A DNA stretch of 64,000 nt from Gautieria morchelliformis (taxonomy: Eukaryota > Basidiomycota > Agaricomycetes > Gomphales > Gomphaceae). The DNA lies in contig WHVA01000123.1 in assembly GCA_015179125.1 (NCBI GenBank), positions 181,062 to 245,061 of the forward strand, given 5' to 3'. Below, piece after piece: positions 21,647 to 33,716 of the stretch (position 1 is the stretch's first letter; each line of letters starts with the position of its first letter). The notes below the pieces were generated by a model. That model ran no database searches, had not been told where the DNA came from, and saw only the letters and a list, made by a program, of their open reading frames with translations. A program made the translations under genes and the position numbers.

Positions 21647-21663
21647 TGACCAAGCATTGGTCA
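21647..21663. repeat. 5' subterminal palindrome of Helitron H3
   Basis: TGACCAA-GCA-TTGGTCA, identical to the one in H1 and absent from subfamily B. Confidence 0.6.
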
Positions 21664-21713
21664 GCAGCGCCCACAACCCACTGAGCGCGTTTAACTCTTA
21701 GACTAGGTGGATA

Positions 21714-21730
21714 CCCGCGCTTCGCGCGGG
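21714..21730 (-). other. Helitron H4 3' hairpin
   Basis: Perfect stem CCCGCGC/GCGCGGG with a GAA loop on the minus strand, 7 nt before CTAG. Confidence 0.9.
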
Positions 21731-21864
21731 GGTGCAAGTCAAACGCCTCGGCAAGGTCAAACACATCAGTAAGTCTAATGCATCGGTAAGTCTAACATAT
21801 CAGTAAGGTCAAGTGCATTGGGGAAAATCAAAGTAATCAATTTGCATCAAGTAGATATCAGAAA

Positions 21865-24800
21865 TCAAGGAGCTCTAAGTAATACATCTTTATATACAAT
21901 GTTGGTTGTGTTCAAACCCTCCTCAAGCAAGACCTTCACTTTGTTCCAGCTTGTTCCCCTTGAAACACCAACATACAACTGGCCATGTCCAAACACTGGA
22001 TATCTCAGGTCCAGCCCAACCGTACCCAAAGACTGTCCCTGGGACTTGTTGATGGTCATTGCAAATGCCACACGCACTGGAAACTGTCTCCTCTGCAGCA
22101 CAAATGGTAATTCCCCTCTGATGGTGAAATGGTGATCCTGGGGATGAAAGCAGTATTTCCTGCACGTGGACCTGAGATGATCCTGACCTCCAACACTCTA
22201 TTCCTCATCCTCACCAACCGCAACCTTGTCCCATTGCATAGTCCTTGCTTCTTATCCAAATTGCGCAACATCATCAGAGGCACTCCAGGCTTGACTTCCA
22301 AGTGAGCAGGAGGAAGACTGCCCATCTCTATGGAATTCAGATACTCAACAGGATACTGCTCTGCAAAGTCGGTTTCCTTGACAGAATCTGCACAGTGGAA
22401 GACCTGAGCATCACCTGGAAACTGCCTCAACACCATGGAATTGATCTCATTGACCTCAGTATTTCTGGGACAGAGGATGGCCCGCTCTAAAAAATAATTG
22501 TCCTGGGCAGGGATTGCATTGCCAATGCCAGGGTATATTTCCTGGATCAGCTCTGCAATTCCAGGGCCACAAACCATGTGAGGAGGGAGTGAGAAGGTAT
22601 GATCTAGTGGGAGATCCTTTCCCTGACCCACATTCTGCAGCCATTCTGCAAACCTGGCTCTGTCAGGGTCATTTCTCACCCGCATGTTCTCTGTCAGATG
22701 GAGGACCTTGATCTTTGGCCACAGATATGACTTCTGAAGGGTAGCTCCCACGATATCCTCCTTGGAGCCTTTGGGACGATTGGGAGAGTCTGCTGAAAGT
22801 CACCTCCAAAGGCAACCGTGATGCCACCAAAGGGTCTGTCAGGCTGGTCAAGGAAATCCCTCAGTGTCCTGTCAATGGCCTCTATGGCATGGCGATGCTG
22901 CATTGCAGCCTCATCCCAAATGATGAGCCTGGCCAGTCTCAGCATATCAGCCTGGTCAGAGTTCTTTTTGATGGAGGAGAGAGAGCCCTCATGGACAGGA
23001 ATTGGAATCCAAGCATGCTGTGAGAGGTTGTCCCATTAGTGAGGATAAGTGCAGCCATTGCAGATGAGGCTACAGCAAGCACAATGAGACTCTCCGCTCT
23101 ACAGGAGTGGATTAGGGTGTTCCATGTGAATGATTTCCCAGCGCCCCCTGATCCAGTGACGAAAAACATTTGTCCATTAGGTTTCCCCTGAGCATCTATG
23201 TCCAGTGCGACCGTAATATCTGATCATGCGCAGACCTTTGCCCCTCATTCAGCTTGGGAACCTCCTCATCAGCCATCTGCCTCTCTTGAACAGGGTCATA
23301 GTCCCTCTGCTCAGCTATGAACCTGTTTCCAATCAGGACCTCCCACTCGCCTACCACCCGAGGCATATCTTTAAAGCTGCTCAAGGACATTCCATTACGC
23401 TGAAGGAGTTTATCCAAGAGAAAGAGGCCAAAATCATAGACCTGATCATCCCGTGGCTCCTGGATATTGTGTCTGACTTGGAGCCGATGTCTGAGATCAT
23501 CACATATGTGCTCCTTGAAGGCGTCCCATAGTCTGTCAGGCTGTGAGGGAATGCAATGACCAAGGATGGTGGCAAAGAGATGTCTGAGCTGAGCACCTGT
23601 TTTCATGCCACTGGCTTCCTGGAGACACAACCTCCACTCCTGATCATCCTCCAGAAGTCCCCTGGCAAGACAGGCCTCCTTGTAAGTAGCACATTGTATG
23701 CCATCCACTGTCCTAAGCTCCTCAAAGGATCTGGCCCCCTTGACCACCGTGAGGAGAGTGCGCAAATAAAATCTCTCTCCTGATTTTGGGCTTGCAAAGT
23801 GAAGGCGTCCAATGCTATATCCCCTTTGACGTGGTGTCCATACCCTTCCCTCTTTTTGCCAGGTAAAATGCTCAGGAAAATCCACATAGAGCACATCGCG
23901 TGCATGAGGGTAGGCAGCATTGGCCTCAAAGTAAGCCATGAGCGCTGTCTTTGACCCCTCACCCTGTTCATGATGGTGAGCGGATCAGCATCAGGATTGA
24001 AAACGACTGATTGCTGGTCTTTTTCATGGACTGGCAGTGCCATGACTGCAGGCACCTGGGTGTGGATTTCCCGCTCCAGCAACCTCCAACAGGCCTCATG
24101 AGCACTGACATAGCGAGCGTCCAGGTACTTCTTTATCTCATCATGGTTGACACCGAACTCCATCGTGGTCCGATCGTGGCCCTTGTATAGATACTTGTGG
24201 ATATACTTGACGCACCTCACACTGAAGGTGAATTCAAGGTTGATGTGACACCGGAGTTTGAGCAAGAGCAGAGCAGAGTATGGCACAACCCATCTGTTGT
24301 CCAGCATGTGACCTCTGACATTGTGCAGCCTTCCATCATTGCGACGACGATATTTTGGATATCCATCTACATTCACAACGGTCTCCTCACAGAATGGCTT
24401 TGGGAAGCCTTTCTTGCACTTGCCATTTTCCATGCAGGGTGCATCTGGATTCATTTGTCCACAGGGACCATGTGTCATCAGCTCACAGACCAACTGGTAG
24501 AGGACAGGATGTGTCTCTGGATCAGGGAACTCTGCTGAAATCATAGAATCCACCTCATGTGGATGTTTGACCTTGGACTCCCTATCGAACCAGGTAAGCA
24601 GGTGCATGTGTGGGAGCCCCCTCTTCTGGAATTCAATAGTGTGAACGCGAGCGACAGTTTCTCCAAAGATCTTGTCCTTGACGATCAAGTCAATGAGGTA
24701 TTTCTTTTTGAGGTGAAACACCCGCGACACCAGGTCAGGTCTGTCCTGAGCAGTTTGTCCAGGGAGCAACTCGGCCACTATCTCATCCCACTTTGGATTG

Positions 24801-26855
24801 GCAGTCATGGTAATAAATAAATCAGGGGACCCTTCTTTGTTGCAATGGCCAGGGAGTTCTGGCAGTTTTGATTCATGTCCCGTGTACTCCCTTGAAATGT
24901 CGCAGGCAGAATGACTTTTACACCCAAGCTGTTTGCATCTCCAATGTCATTGTCCAAGCCTCCATATGAATCTACCATCTGGTTATACTGCTCAGCACGC
25001 AGAGTGTGTTGATTGGCCCTGATCCACCTCAGTCTGCTTTGCTCTGCAGCAGCCCAGGAGTCTACAATGTACTGCTGGAACAATTTGCCACCACGCAGGA
25101 GTGTTGTAGGTTCTCTCGCTCTCTGGAACAGACGATACGCATGGTACTGTATTTGGGTGACCTGTGTCCGTCTGTTTGGATTGGGATTGGCCTGCCGAGC
25201 ACGCTCTGGCTCATGATAAGGAATACCTGGTTCCCATCCCAACTCTCCCTTGGGAAAGAGCAAGACATAGTGCAGAGAGGCATAGTTTGCATTGGTATCC
25301 AATACCCTTCTGAAAGGTCCACCTCTGAGCTGGACAATAATATCCCTAGGTTCAGGGTCGATGCCATCTCCAGGAAGAACGACTGCAATCTCATCTGCAG
25401 TTGGGACATTATATCTCCTAGGATCCCTGTGTGCCCTATATGTGAGCCTTGCCTGGATGTCACCATTCTGTTCTTGAGCTCTGAGCCTCTCAGCTGCTTG
25501 TTTATATGTGCGCACATGAGGATTGCATAGCAGGAGCATTTCCTGCAAGTCTCCCATGATAGTTGGAGACAGACGCTCGTTACGATTTTTTCTCTTTGCC
25601 AAAGCCAGTGCAGGATCATATATGTAAAGCTGGGCATACTTTGGATCGTCTTCATTGTCAGGGAGGAGAGAGCCATGGAGATGATACAGTTCACCCTGTA
25701 GCTTGAGCACATATGGACCACGACCCTCCCGAAGCAAATCTTGGTCAAAGTTGGCCCCCACAGAAGTGAATGCAAACGCAGCATTATACTGCCTGATATT
25801 CTGGCGAAATCCTTTTGCCTCAGGGTCCTGGCCTTCTAAGAGCTGTTTCAATGGCTGAGGGGGCTCTGGCAGGTCTTCCAGCTGCACCTTTCCTTCCATA
25901 CAGCAATCACCAAACCTGGGTCGCACATTTGAGGATTTCTGCAGGCGTTCTGCCATCCAGTGTAATGCTCCACAGTCAGGGCAGGGAACAACCATGGGAC
26001 CCAGATCATGACGCAGCACATCTGCCTCGATTATTCTAGAGCGACCGAGTGGAATAAAAGGAGGAGGTCGCTGAGGACGCTGCCGAGGTATAGGGAGTGG
26101 CTGAGGAGGCTGAGGAGGTGCAGGGAGTGGCTGAGGAGGCTGTGGAGGTGCAGGGAGAGGCTGAGGAGGTGCAGGGAACATCTGGGGAGGCTGAGGAGGT
26201 GCAGGGAGTGGCTGAGGAGGCTGAGGAGGTGCAGGGAGTCGCTGAAGAGGCCGCAAAAGCGCAGGGAGTAGCGGAGGCATTGGTCTTATTGCATTGGCCT
26301 GAGCACGCAATGCTGCCACTCCTGCAGAACCTACTACAGGAGGAGGCGCTGGTTGTACAGATGCAGGCCTGTGCCTTCCCAAAGGCCGCAATGCAGCTGC
26401 CTGAGCACGCAAGTCTGCAATGGCTGCTGAACCTACTATAGGAGCTGGCTGTACAGGGTCTGGCCTATTTCTTCTCAGGGGCTGTAATGGTGGGATAACT
26501 GCTAACTGAGCATGAAGGGCTGCCACCTGCTCTCCAGGACTGAGATTAGGAGGACGTGATGAGGGTGCCAGCATGGGCAGACGTGAAGAGGGTGCAAGCA
26601 TAGGAGGACGTGATGGCCCGGCCACAGGTTGTTGAAAGGATCAGCGACATTGCTTCTAGGAGGAGGGTGAGGGATGGCAAAAGGCTGTGGGGGAGGGGGT
26701 GGCTGGTCCTGAGCTCTGACAGCAGCAGCAGCAAGCGCACGTGCTCTCCGATCAGTGGGCGATGTCATATGACCCTCCTGCTCCTCCCTTGCCCTTTCAC
26801 ACTCCTGCTGACGATTTCTCTCTGGAGTAGATGGATACCTGAGAAATGCAGGTAT
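21865..26855 (-). pseudogene. Helitron Rep-helicase, frameshifted copy
   Basis: Homologue of the H1 RepHel over its whole length. The Met that starts the H1 protein is ATA here (26855). Reading the coding segments in order (26768, 26625-24805, 24808-23603, 23939-23196, 23169-22939, 22945-22694, 22751-22056, 22101-21865) needs about seven frame changes. The HUH motif (GLPHMHLLTWF), tyrosine motif (KYIHKYLYKGHD) and Walker A (GSGGAGKS) are still readable, but no single frame spans them. It keeps CGA where H1 has its TGA stop, which shows the direction of that change. Confidence 0.85.
26080..26270 (-). repeat. 30-bp VNTR in the H4 RepHel N-terminus
   Basis: About five units of the LPAPPQPPQP-coding repeat, against about eight in H1. 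Confidence 0.7.
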
Positions 26856-27823
26856 AAGCTTAGAGGAACAATCAAGCTACCAGAATTCAACTTACATTTG
26901 CAAGCAGATGCTGTTGTTCTTAATTTATCTTGGGCAAAGTCAGGGGAATTTATTAATTTCTAATTAAATAAATGTCAGACAGCTCACACCAGACCACCGA
27001 GAAATACATACATACCCAGGAAGGGACAGGTAATTGTTTGTTAAGCAAAGTCAAGGGAATTTATTAATTTCTATTTAAAATAAAATAAATAAATGTCAGA
27101 TGGCTCACACCAGACCACAGAGAAATATATACATACCAAGGAAGGGACAGGGAAATTGATTGATGAAAATATCCAAGTCTTCTTCGGCTATCCAACTGGA
27201 ATAATTCCAGTAAAAGGTCCTGGTCCTGGTCCTGGTCCTGGGAGATGTCTTCTTCAGCCACCAGTAGTGCAAGTCAACACTAAGAGAACTGCAATGCAAT
27301 TGTAGCTCCCTCTAAGGCAGCCTGGGATGACTACCTGGCTCCTTAGCAGAGAAAAAGCTGCCCCACTGAAGAGGTCAACCCCAATAGTTCAGAGCAGAGA
27401 TCTCCCTGGGAAGAGATCTTTTGTAGTCTACACTATATAGGCTATCTATTGTTTCACTCTCACACAATTTTATTCTATCTAGTAGGCAGAGAGGAGAGGA
27501 GGGTGGTGGAGTGCGCAGATGCGGCTGCGCAGCGTTCTGCCAGCGCAGCGCTGCTTTGAGCGCCTGAGCCGGCAGACAGGCATAAACCGCAGCCGCGAGC
27601 GCGCTCCAGAACGCTGCGCAGCCGCATTGAGCGCTGGAGCCAGAAGACTGGCGCAAACCGGCAGCCCGGCATGATCCGGTTTGGGCCAGCTGCGCCACTC
27701 GCGTCCTTGGCTCGCGGCTGCACCGCTCGCGTCCGATTGGCCAGCTGACTAAGGCTGACATAAAACCTGACATAAGCTCGACGCCCACAACCCACCGAGG
27801 CGCTTTCATATAGTGTAATAGGA

Positions 27824-28570
27824 AGCGTCAGCCAATAAAATGAGTAGAATGGCACTCCCCATAAGGTGCAAACATGGACATTTGCATTCGACCAGCCCTC
27901 CCTCTCCTTCGGAGAGAGTCGGGGATCATACCAGCTGAGATTGAAAGAGCCAAAATATTGGAGTTGTGGGTGTTTGAGGATGTGTGACTCTTTGCTCTGG
28001 TTGGAGTTTGAAATTGAGTGCTGATGACAAAGTTATGGACTCTCATGGGTTCATAGCCTTTGTCAAGCAAAGTAAAGCAGTTTTGAGCCAAGGAAGTCAG
28101 AACAATTGGCGAAAAAATGTAAGAAAATTCAAGGAATATTCTAAAGACAGTTCCCCATCAACGCTGCGTGTATTGGCTGATGTTAAGATGGGGAAAAGGG
28201 TTTTTACAGGCTTTTTAAAGCTTTTTTCGAGATTTTCTGACTAGAAAGACAGCTCCTACACAGTGACCTCCAGGGATGCCCGAGATTATGCACCTAAAAT
28301 TGAACTGTGATGAATCTGCACACTCTAAGAGTTCCGTTGACACAACCTGGTCAGGATCACAACGGTGCCTGAAAAGTATGTATGAAATGCTTTACCCTTT
28401 TTTGAATATCCCTGCCTTATCTGTTATTATCCCACTCATATTTCACACTTTATTTTGTTTACAGCCATCATTATCTCAGTCTCTTGTAAGATTGTCTTTT
28501 TCCTTATTCTCCTTGCCCTGTCCAAGTGATATTGTATTAGTACTTTTCCGCGATCCCCATCATTATCTCG
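27824..28570. other. Unassigned region between Helitron H4 and the copia relic
   Basis: No recognisable coding sequence or terminal repeat. A 5' LTR matching the copia 3' LTR at 30627 was looked for and not found. Confidence 0.4.
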
Positions 28571-30570
28571 GGTTCGGCATCAATTTTGAGTGCTTGGCCC
28601 CAAATCACACCTTACCAGGCTTTCCTTGGCAAGAAGCCTAATGTATTGAGACTTGAGGCATTCAGAACACATTGCTGGGTCATGGTACCAGACCAGCATC
28701 ATGCCAAGCTTGATCCAAAAGCAGAGGAACACTTGGTCATTGGTGTCGCTGAACACACCAAAGCATGGAGATATTACAATAAAATTTCCAGGCAAGTTCA
28801 AATCTCTAGGAACATTACTTTTGATGAGAACAACACTAATCTATTTGTGATTCCAGATAAGGAAAGGAGCACCTATGCTCAAGGGGGAGACAGGCACACG
28901 TGAGCAACAGGCAGAAGGATCAGAAGCAAATGAAGGGGCAGTTGCACGGGCAGAAGTGACAATCCCACGTATATCCACGGCAACTACGTCAGCTGCAGCA
29001 CCAAGCGATCTTCAGGAACCAGCAATAGGCACCAGAAAAAGCAGCTGGATCACCAGCAGGCCAGACTACTGACAACTCAATGATCCAGATCAAGTGTATG
29101 TCAGCAATAAAGTCACAGAACTATGCCAAAGCTATGAATCAGCCAGATTCACTGATTTGGAAAAAGGCAATGGAGACCAAAATAGAACAGCACCAGGAAA
29201 TTGGAACCTGGGAACTGGTGCAGCTACCACTTGACTGCAACCTGATTGGGTGGGTAAAGACAAAGCTGGATGGAGAATTTGAGAAAGGAAAAGCACCAGT
29301 GGTAGGCCAAGGATTCACGCAATGACCAGGAATGGATTACTATGAGATAATCTCCCCGGTTGTCAAATTTGACTCACTATGTCTATTATTAGCAATCATG
29401 AATGGTTTCAACTGGGAAATTGAAATGATGGATGTAAAAGGGGCATATCTCAATTCAGAACTATAGGAGAAGATCTACATGAAGCAACCAGATGGATTCA
29501 ATGATGGATCAGGGTCTGTGCTAAAATTACAATGTGCTATCTATGGGCTCAAACAGGCAGGATGGGCTTGGCACCAGTGACTCTGCAATATGTTGATTGG
29601 CCTTGGATACACTCAAAGGACAGCTGACAAATGCATCTATATTAGATAGTCTGGACCTGACATTGAAGTAATCTCAGCATATGTTGACGATCTGGGACTC
29701 TTTGCAAACACAGTTGCAGGGATGAACAGGGTTAAGGGTGAGCACAATGGAAAGCTCACTATGACAGATTTGGGTGGTATGGAAAAGATTTTGGGAATAG
29801 AGTGGAGAGAAACCAACTGGAGGGGATCTTAAAAATCTCACAAGGTGCATATATCGACATCATGCTCGCATGCTTTCGAATGCAAGATGCCAATCCAGTT
29901 TTAACTCCATTAAATACATTGGTCAAAATTGACGTCCACCTGGAACATGGCAAGATACCTGAGATTGATGCTCCTTATGCTAAAGCAGTCGGCTTGCTGA
30001 TGTATGCCGCACTCGGCACCCAGCTGGACATAGCATTTGCAAGCTAGCACCTCCATCAATTCACCAATTTGTATGGCCCAGAACAGTGGACTGCAATCAA
30101 GCATGTGCATCATTATCTCAAAGGCACACGAGATGGTGGAATTATTTTTAGATGGGAAAACAGTATCAATCTACAACTATTTGTAGATGCTGACTATGTA
30201 AACCAATCCAACACATTATCTATTGGAGGGTACATTGCAATGCTTGGACAGGGGACCATTGCATGGAGCTTCAAAAAAAAGAGGATGGTCTTGCTCTCAA
30301 CAACCAAAGCCAAGTATATTGCACTTACCAAAGGCACTAAAGAATTGATTTGGCTTCACCACACCATCCAAGAACTTGGTATTGACCAAGCTGACCCAAT
30401 ATCCATTTAATTGTGATAACCTCAGCGCCATCACACTTTCCCATGACACTACATACCATGTGAGTACAAAGCATATATATGTCACTTACCACTTTATCCA
30501 CAAAAAAGTGGCCTCTAACAAATGTCAGGTTGAAGGAAAACCTGGTAGATTTGATGACAAAAGGATTGGA
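28571..30570 (+). pseudogene. Ty1/copia polyprotein relic (integrase C-terminus, RT, RNase H)
   Basis: Order integrase then RT then RNase H is that of Ty1/copia. The integrase tail reads TPYQAFLGKKPNVLRLEAF with SRNITFDE. RT segments include MDVKGAYLNSEL, YGLKQAGWAW and the catalytic AYVDDLGLF. RNase H includes FVDADYVNQSNTLSIGGYIA, LSTTKAKYIAL and HVSTKHIYVTYHFI. Stops interrupt the frame (TGA after GFTQ near 29323, TAG near 29463, TGA near 29578, TAG near 29645, more downstream) and the reading frame shifts near 29800. Gag, protease and the catalytic integrase core are missing, so it is 5'-truncated as well as inactive. Confidence 0.85.
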
Positions 30571-30626
30571 AGTGTGTCAGCACAAAACTTAAGGAGGAAA
30601 TTGGGTTTCACCGAAGTAAGGGGGAG

Positions 30627-30875
30627 TGTTGAAAGAAGCGGCACTTCAGTGTGCTAACATAAGCCAATGATGCATACAAGGTATGGGGACATAGTGAAAG
30701 GAATAGGGGGAGGACAAGGAGCCCAGCAGAAAACAAGGGTCTTTTTGTTTTATGCAAGACAAAGGTTCTGGTTATAATTAAAATAGTAACTCATGTATTT
30801 CAGGCAGTGACTTGCATCACTGCAAACTTTGAATCAGACAACACATATCTTATCTAACTGTGAGTGTCTTCAACC
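30627..30875 (+). mobile_element. Copia 3' LTR
   Basis: Follows the polypurine tract AAGGGGGAG. Starts TGTTGAAAG and ends about CTTCAACC, giving short inverted ends. About 249 bp. The 5' LTR partner is not visible. Confidence 0.6.
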
Positions 30876-31329
30876 TATAGGTAGTACTGGTAAGTGACCA
30901 GCCAAAGGCCAGGTTCTTACAGGCGGTAATTAAGGGCAGGGTGACTTGTCCTTCTTTAGAACAAAGGGAGAAGCTCACTGGCACCCAAGAGTTCTCATGA
31001 ATGAATATCCTGAGTAGCCTAGGAGCTTGTCTGCATGTGGCAGTCACATGCAAAAGCCCTCAGCAAGACAACCTGCCTACATGCACCCTTACGATGTGTC
31101 TCACTAATTTTAGATGTGTGATATTGCATCCCAATATTGGGCCTTGAAAACCTCTTGGACACACTCCAAGTGGTTGTAACTAAGTGGCACTAGTCTGCAA
31201 CCATAGGACATCTGCTCTTTGATTCTCAGTCACAGAGGCAAATTTGGCAAGAGGAATCAGCTGGTTGTTGGTGCTCCTGGTCTTTGTATGTCTGCTCCAT
31301 TGCTTCTCAGTAGTCGAACAATGCCATGG
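30876..31329. other. Unassigned spacer
   Basis: Between the copia LTR and the 3' end of the ankyrin gene relic. Nothing recognisable. Confidence 0.4.
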
Positions 31330-33530
31330 TGTCCCTCAGACAGCGCTCATGTGCATTGACATCTGCTCTGTTCTCCAGGACTCAACAGTGGGATGATGAC
31401 CCCTCCACAATGCCACCTGGAGTGCATTGCCATACCCGCCCCCTTGCACATTAACATCTGCTCCCTTCTCCAGGAACAATCATGTAATGACCCCATGATG
31501 ATGCCACCTGGAGCGCATTGCCATACTGGCCACCTTGTGCTCTGACATCTGCTCTTTTCTCCAGGAGCAGCTGAACAATGGCATCATTACCTTCTAACAA
31601 GGCCACCTGGAGCGCATTGCCAAAGTGGCCACCTTGAGCATTGATATCTGCTCCCTCCTCCAGGAGCAGCTGAACAACAACATAATGACCCTTTGACGAT
31701 GCCTTGCACACTGATGTCTGCTCCCTTCTCTAGGAGCAGCTCAACAATTGGATAATGACCCCAGAGTGATGCCACCTGGAGCACATTGCCATATGTGCAT
31801 TGACATCTGCTCCCTTCTTCAGGAGCAGCTGATCAATGGCATGATGACCACTTGACGATGCCACCGATGAACTCTAATGTAAACTTGTTAGGAGTATTAA
31901 ATGGAACATTCTATAATTCCTTCCCAAAATATATGAAATTGTTTTTTAAAATATTAAGATGGAATGTATTGCCATACTGGCCACCTTGTGCATCAACATC
32001 TGCCCCTTTCTCCAGGAGCAACTCAACAATTGGATGATGACCCCAGAACTATGCCACCTGGTGTGCATTGCCAAACAGACCACCTTGCACATTGATGTCT
32101 GCTCCCTTCTCCAGGAGGAGCCAAACAATGGGATTACGACCCTTTGACGATGCACCCTGGAGTGCACTGCTATACTCATTGCCTTGCACATTGATGTCTG
32201 CTCCCTTCTCCAGGAGCAGCAGAACAATGACATGGTATTCCAGAAATGATGCTGCCTGGAGTGCATTGCCAAACTCACTGCCTTGCGCATTGATGTCTGC
32301 TCCATTCTCCAGGAGCAGCTGGACAATGGCATGATGACCCTTCCATGATGTCGTCTGGAGCACATTGCCATAGCTGTCACCTGGTGCATTGAGCTCTGCT
32401 CCCTTTTCCAGGAGCAGCTGAACAATGGTATGATGACCCTCTGAGGATGCCATATAGATTGCACTGACATACTCCACATCTTGTGCATTAACGTCTGCGC
32501 CCTTCTCCAGTAGCAGCTGCACAATGACATGATGACCCAGTAATGATGCTGCCTGGAGTGCATTGCCATACTTACCTCCTTGCACATTGACGTCTGCTCT
32601 ATTCTCCAGGAGTAGCTGAACAATGGTATGATGGCCCCTCCACGATGCAATCTGGAGCACACTGCCATAGTACTTGTCTTGTGCATTGACATCTGCTCCC
32701 TTCTCCAGGAGCAGCTGAACAATGGCATGATGACCCTTTGAGGATGCTGCATGGATCACACTGACATGCTGCCTTGTGCATTGACATCTGCCCCCTTCTC
32801 CAGGAGCAGCTGAACAACTGCATGATGACCCTCTAATGATGCCACCTGAAGCGCATTGCCATACAAGCTGCACTGCACATTGACGTCTGCTCCCTTCTCC
32901 AGGAGCAGCTGAACAATGGCATGATGGCCTTCTGACAATGCCACCTTGAGTGCATTGCGACACTGGCTGCCATCTGCATTGACATCTGCTCCTTTCTCCA
33001 GGAGCAGCTGAACCATGGGATGATGACCCTTAATGATGCTGCCTGGAGAGCATTACCATACCGACCGCCTTGCGCATTGATGTCCGCCCTATTCTCCAGA
33101 AGATCCTGGGATGCTATTGCTAGCCCAGCCTCTGACATGTAATAGATAGGAGCACACTTCCTCGACTTGCTCATATACGAATCTGGGTTATAAAAGTTCA
33201 GCCAATTTGAGTACACCGGACTTTTGGGTTGTAGGAGACCCATAATTAGTCGGCGCAAAAGTGCGTTGTCATCGTTATTTGGTTGAGTATGGTGAATCCA
33301 TTTATACACTGCATATAAAAATAATGTATAAGATATCCGTATATCTCGGCTTATCCTGTACTGGTTGAATTGCAGCAAGTAGGCCACGCATGCCTCGGCA
33401 ATGAACGTATTAGCGAGTTCCTCGTTGCAGTGGTAGAATGACAGTTTGCTGTGGGTCCGGAGATATTCCGAGACCAGGGTCCATGTGCCCTCACTCACTC
33501 CAAGGCACGACATGATATGCACTGTTGCCT
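31330..33530 (-). pseudogene. Ankyrin-repeat NLR-type gene relic
   Basis: Minus-strand coding relic. The first about 115 residues from Met at 33522 (with ANTFIAEACVAYLLQF and LFLYAVYKWIHHTQ) match the linker found after the NACHT domain in fungal NACHT-ankyrin proteins. It is followed by about 18 ankyrin repeats of about 99 bp, of the type LLLEKGADVNAQ...YGNALQAAS...GHHAIVQ, running down to about 31335. The frame changes several times (33010, 32960, 32050, 31590-31710) and a non-repeat insertion sits at about 31860-31965. No NACHT domain or N-terminal effector is found upstream, where another gene begins. Such proteins are STAND-class sensors of non-self or damage in fungi. This copy looks dead and truncated. 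Confidence 0.75.
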
Positions 33531-33716
33531 CTGAGACATGGACCAGCTGTACTTACGAAGAAGGCCGAGTACCTGCGGGATCAACAGGCGCTTCACATTG
33601 ACACCGGGAACACGTGGGTCTGGAGTCGATTTGATTTGATGACAGGTCCGAAGTTGGGTGCCGCGCAGCGCCTCCCATCATCTTTTGTCTACCACCCACC
33701 TCGAACACTGCGCACG

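Larger units (their letters stand above)
19202..21702 (-). mobile_element. Helitron H3, non-autonomous, subfamily A
   Basis: 3' CTAG at 19202-19205 with a perfect hairpin at 19213-19229; 3' terminal sequence as in H1 (GGTGGGTACC, GTGTAGGTCAAGCGCC). The 5' end TCTAAGAGTTAAACGC begins at 21702 and the core TCAGTGGG at 21684. Its first T is immediately next to the CTAG of H4. No Rep-helicase is present. The interior shares the repeats and several hundred bases (about 20500-21170) with H2 although the termini are of the other subfamily. Confidence 0.75.
21703..27823 (-). mobile_element. Helitron H4, degraded autonomous, subfamily B
   Basis: 3' CTAG at 21703-21706 with a perfect hairpin at 21714-21730. 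The 5' core TCGGTGGGTTGTGGGCG starts at 27798 and sequence shared with H2 extends to TCCTAT at 27823. Length is about 6.1 kb. It is collinear with H1 over most of its length: Rep-helicase, GGTCCT hexamers (27216-27239) and a GC-rich 5' block at 27480-27790. The Rep-helicase is broken in many places. Confidence 0.78.

Noticed and set aside
31946-32752. Second long minus-strand frame through the ankyrin repeats (268 codons, Cys/Trp/Ser-rich)
   Set aside because: Out-of-frame reading of the 99-bp ankyrin repeat; the frame giving LLLEKGADVNAQ is the coding one.
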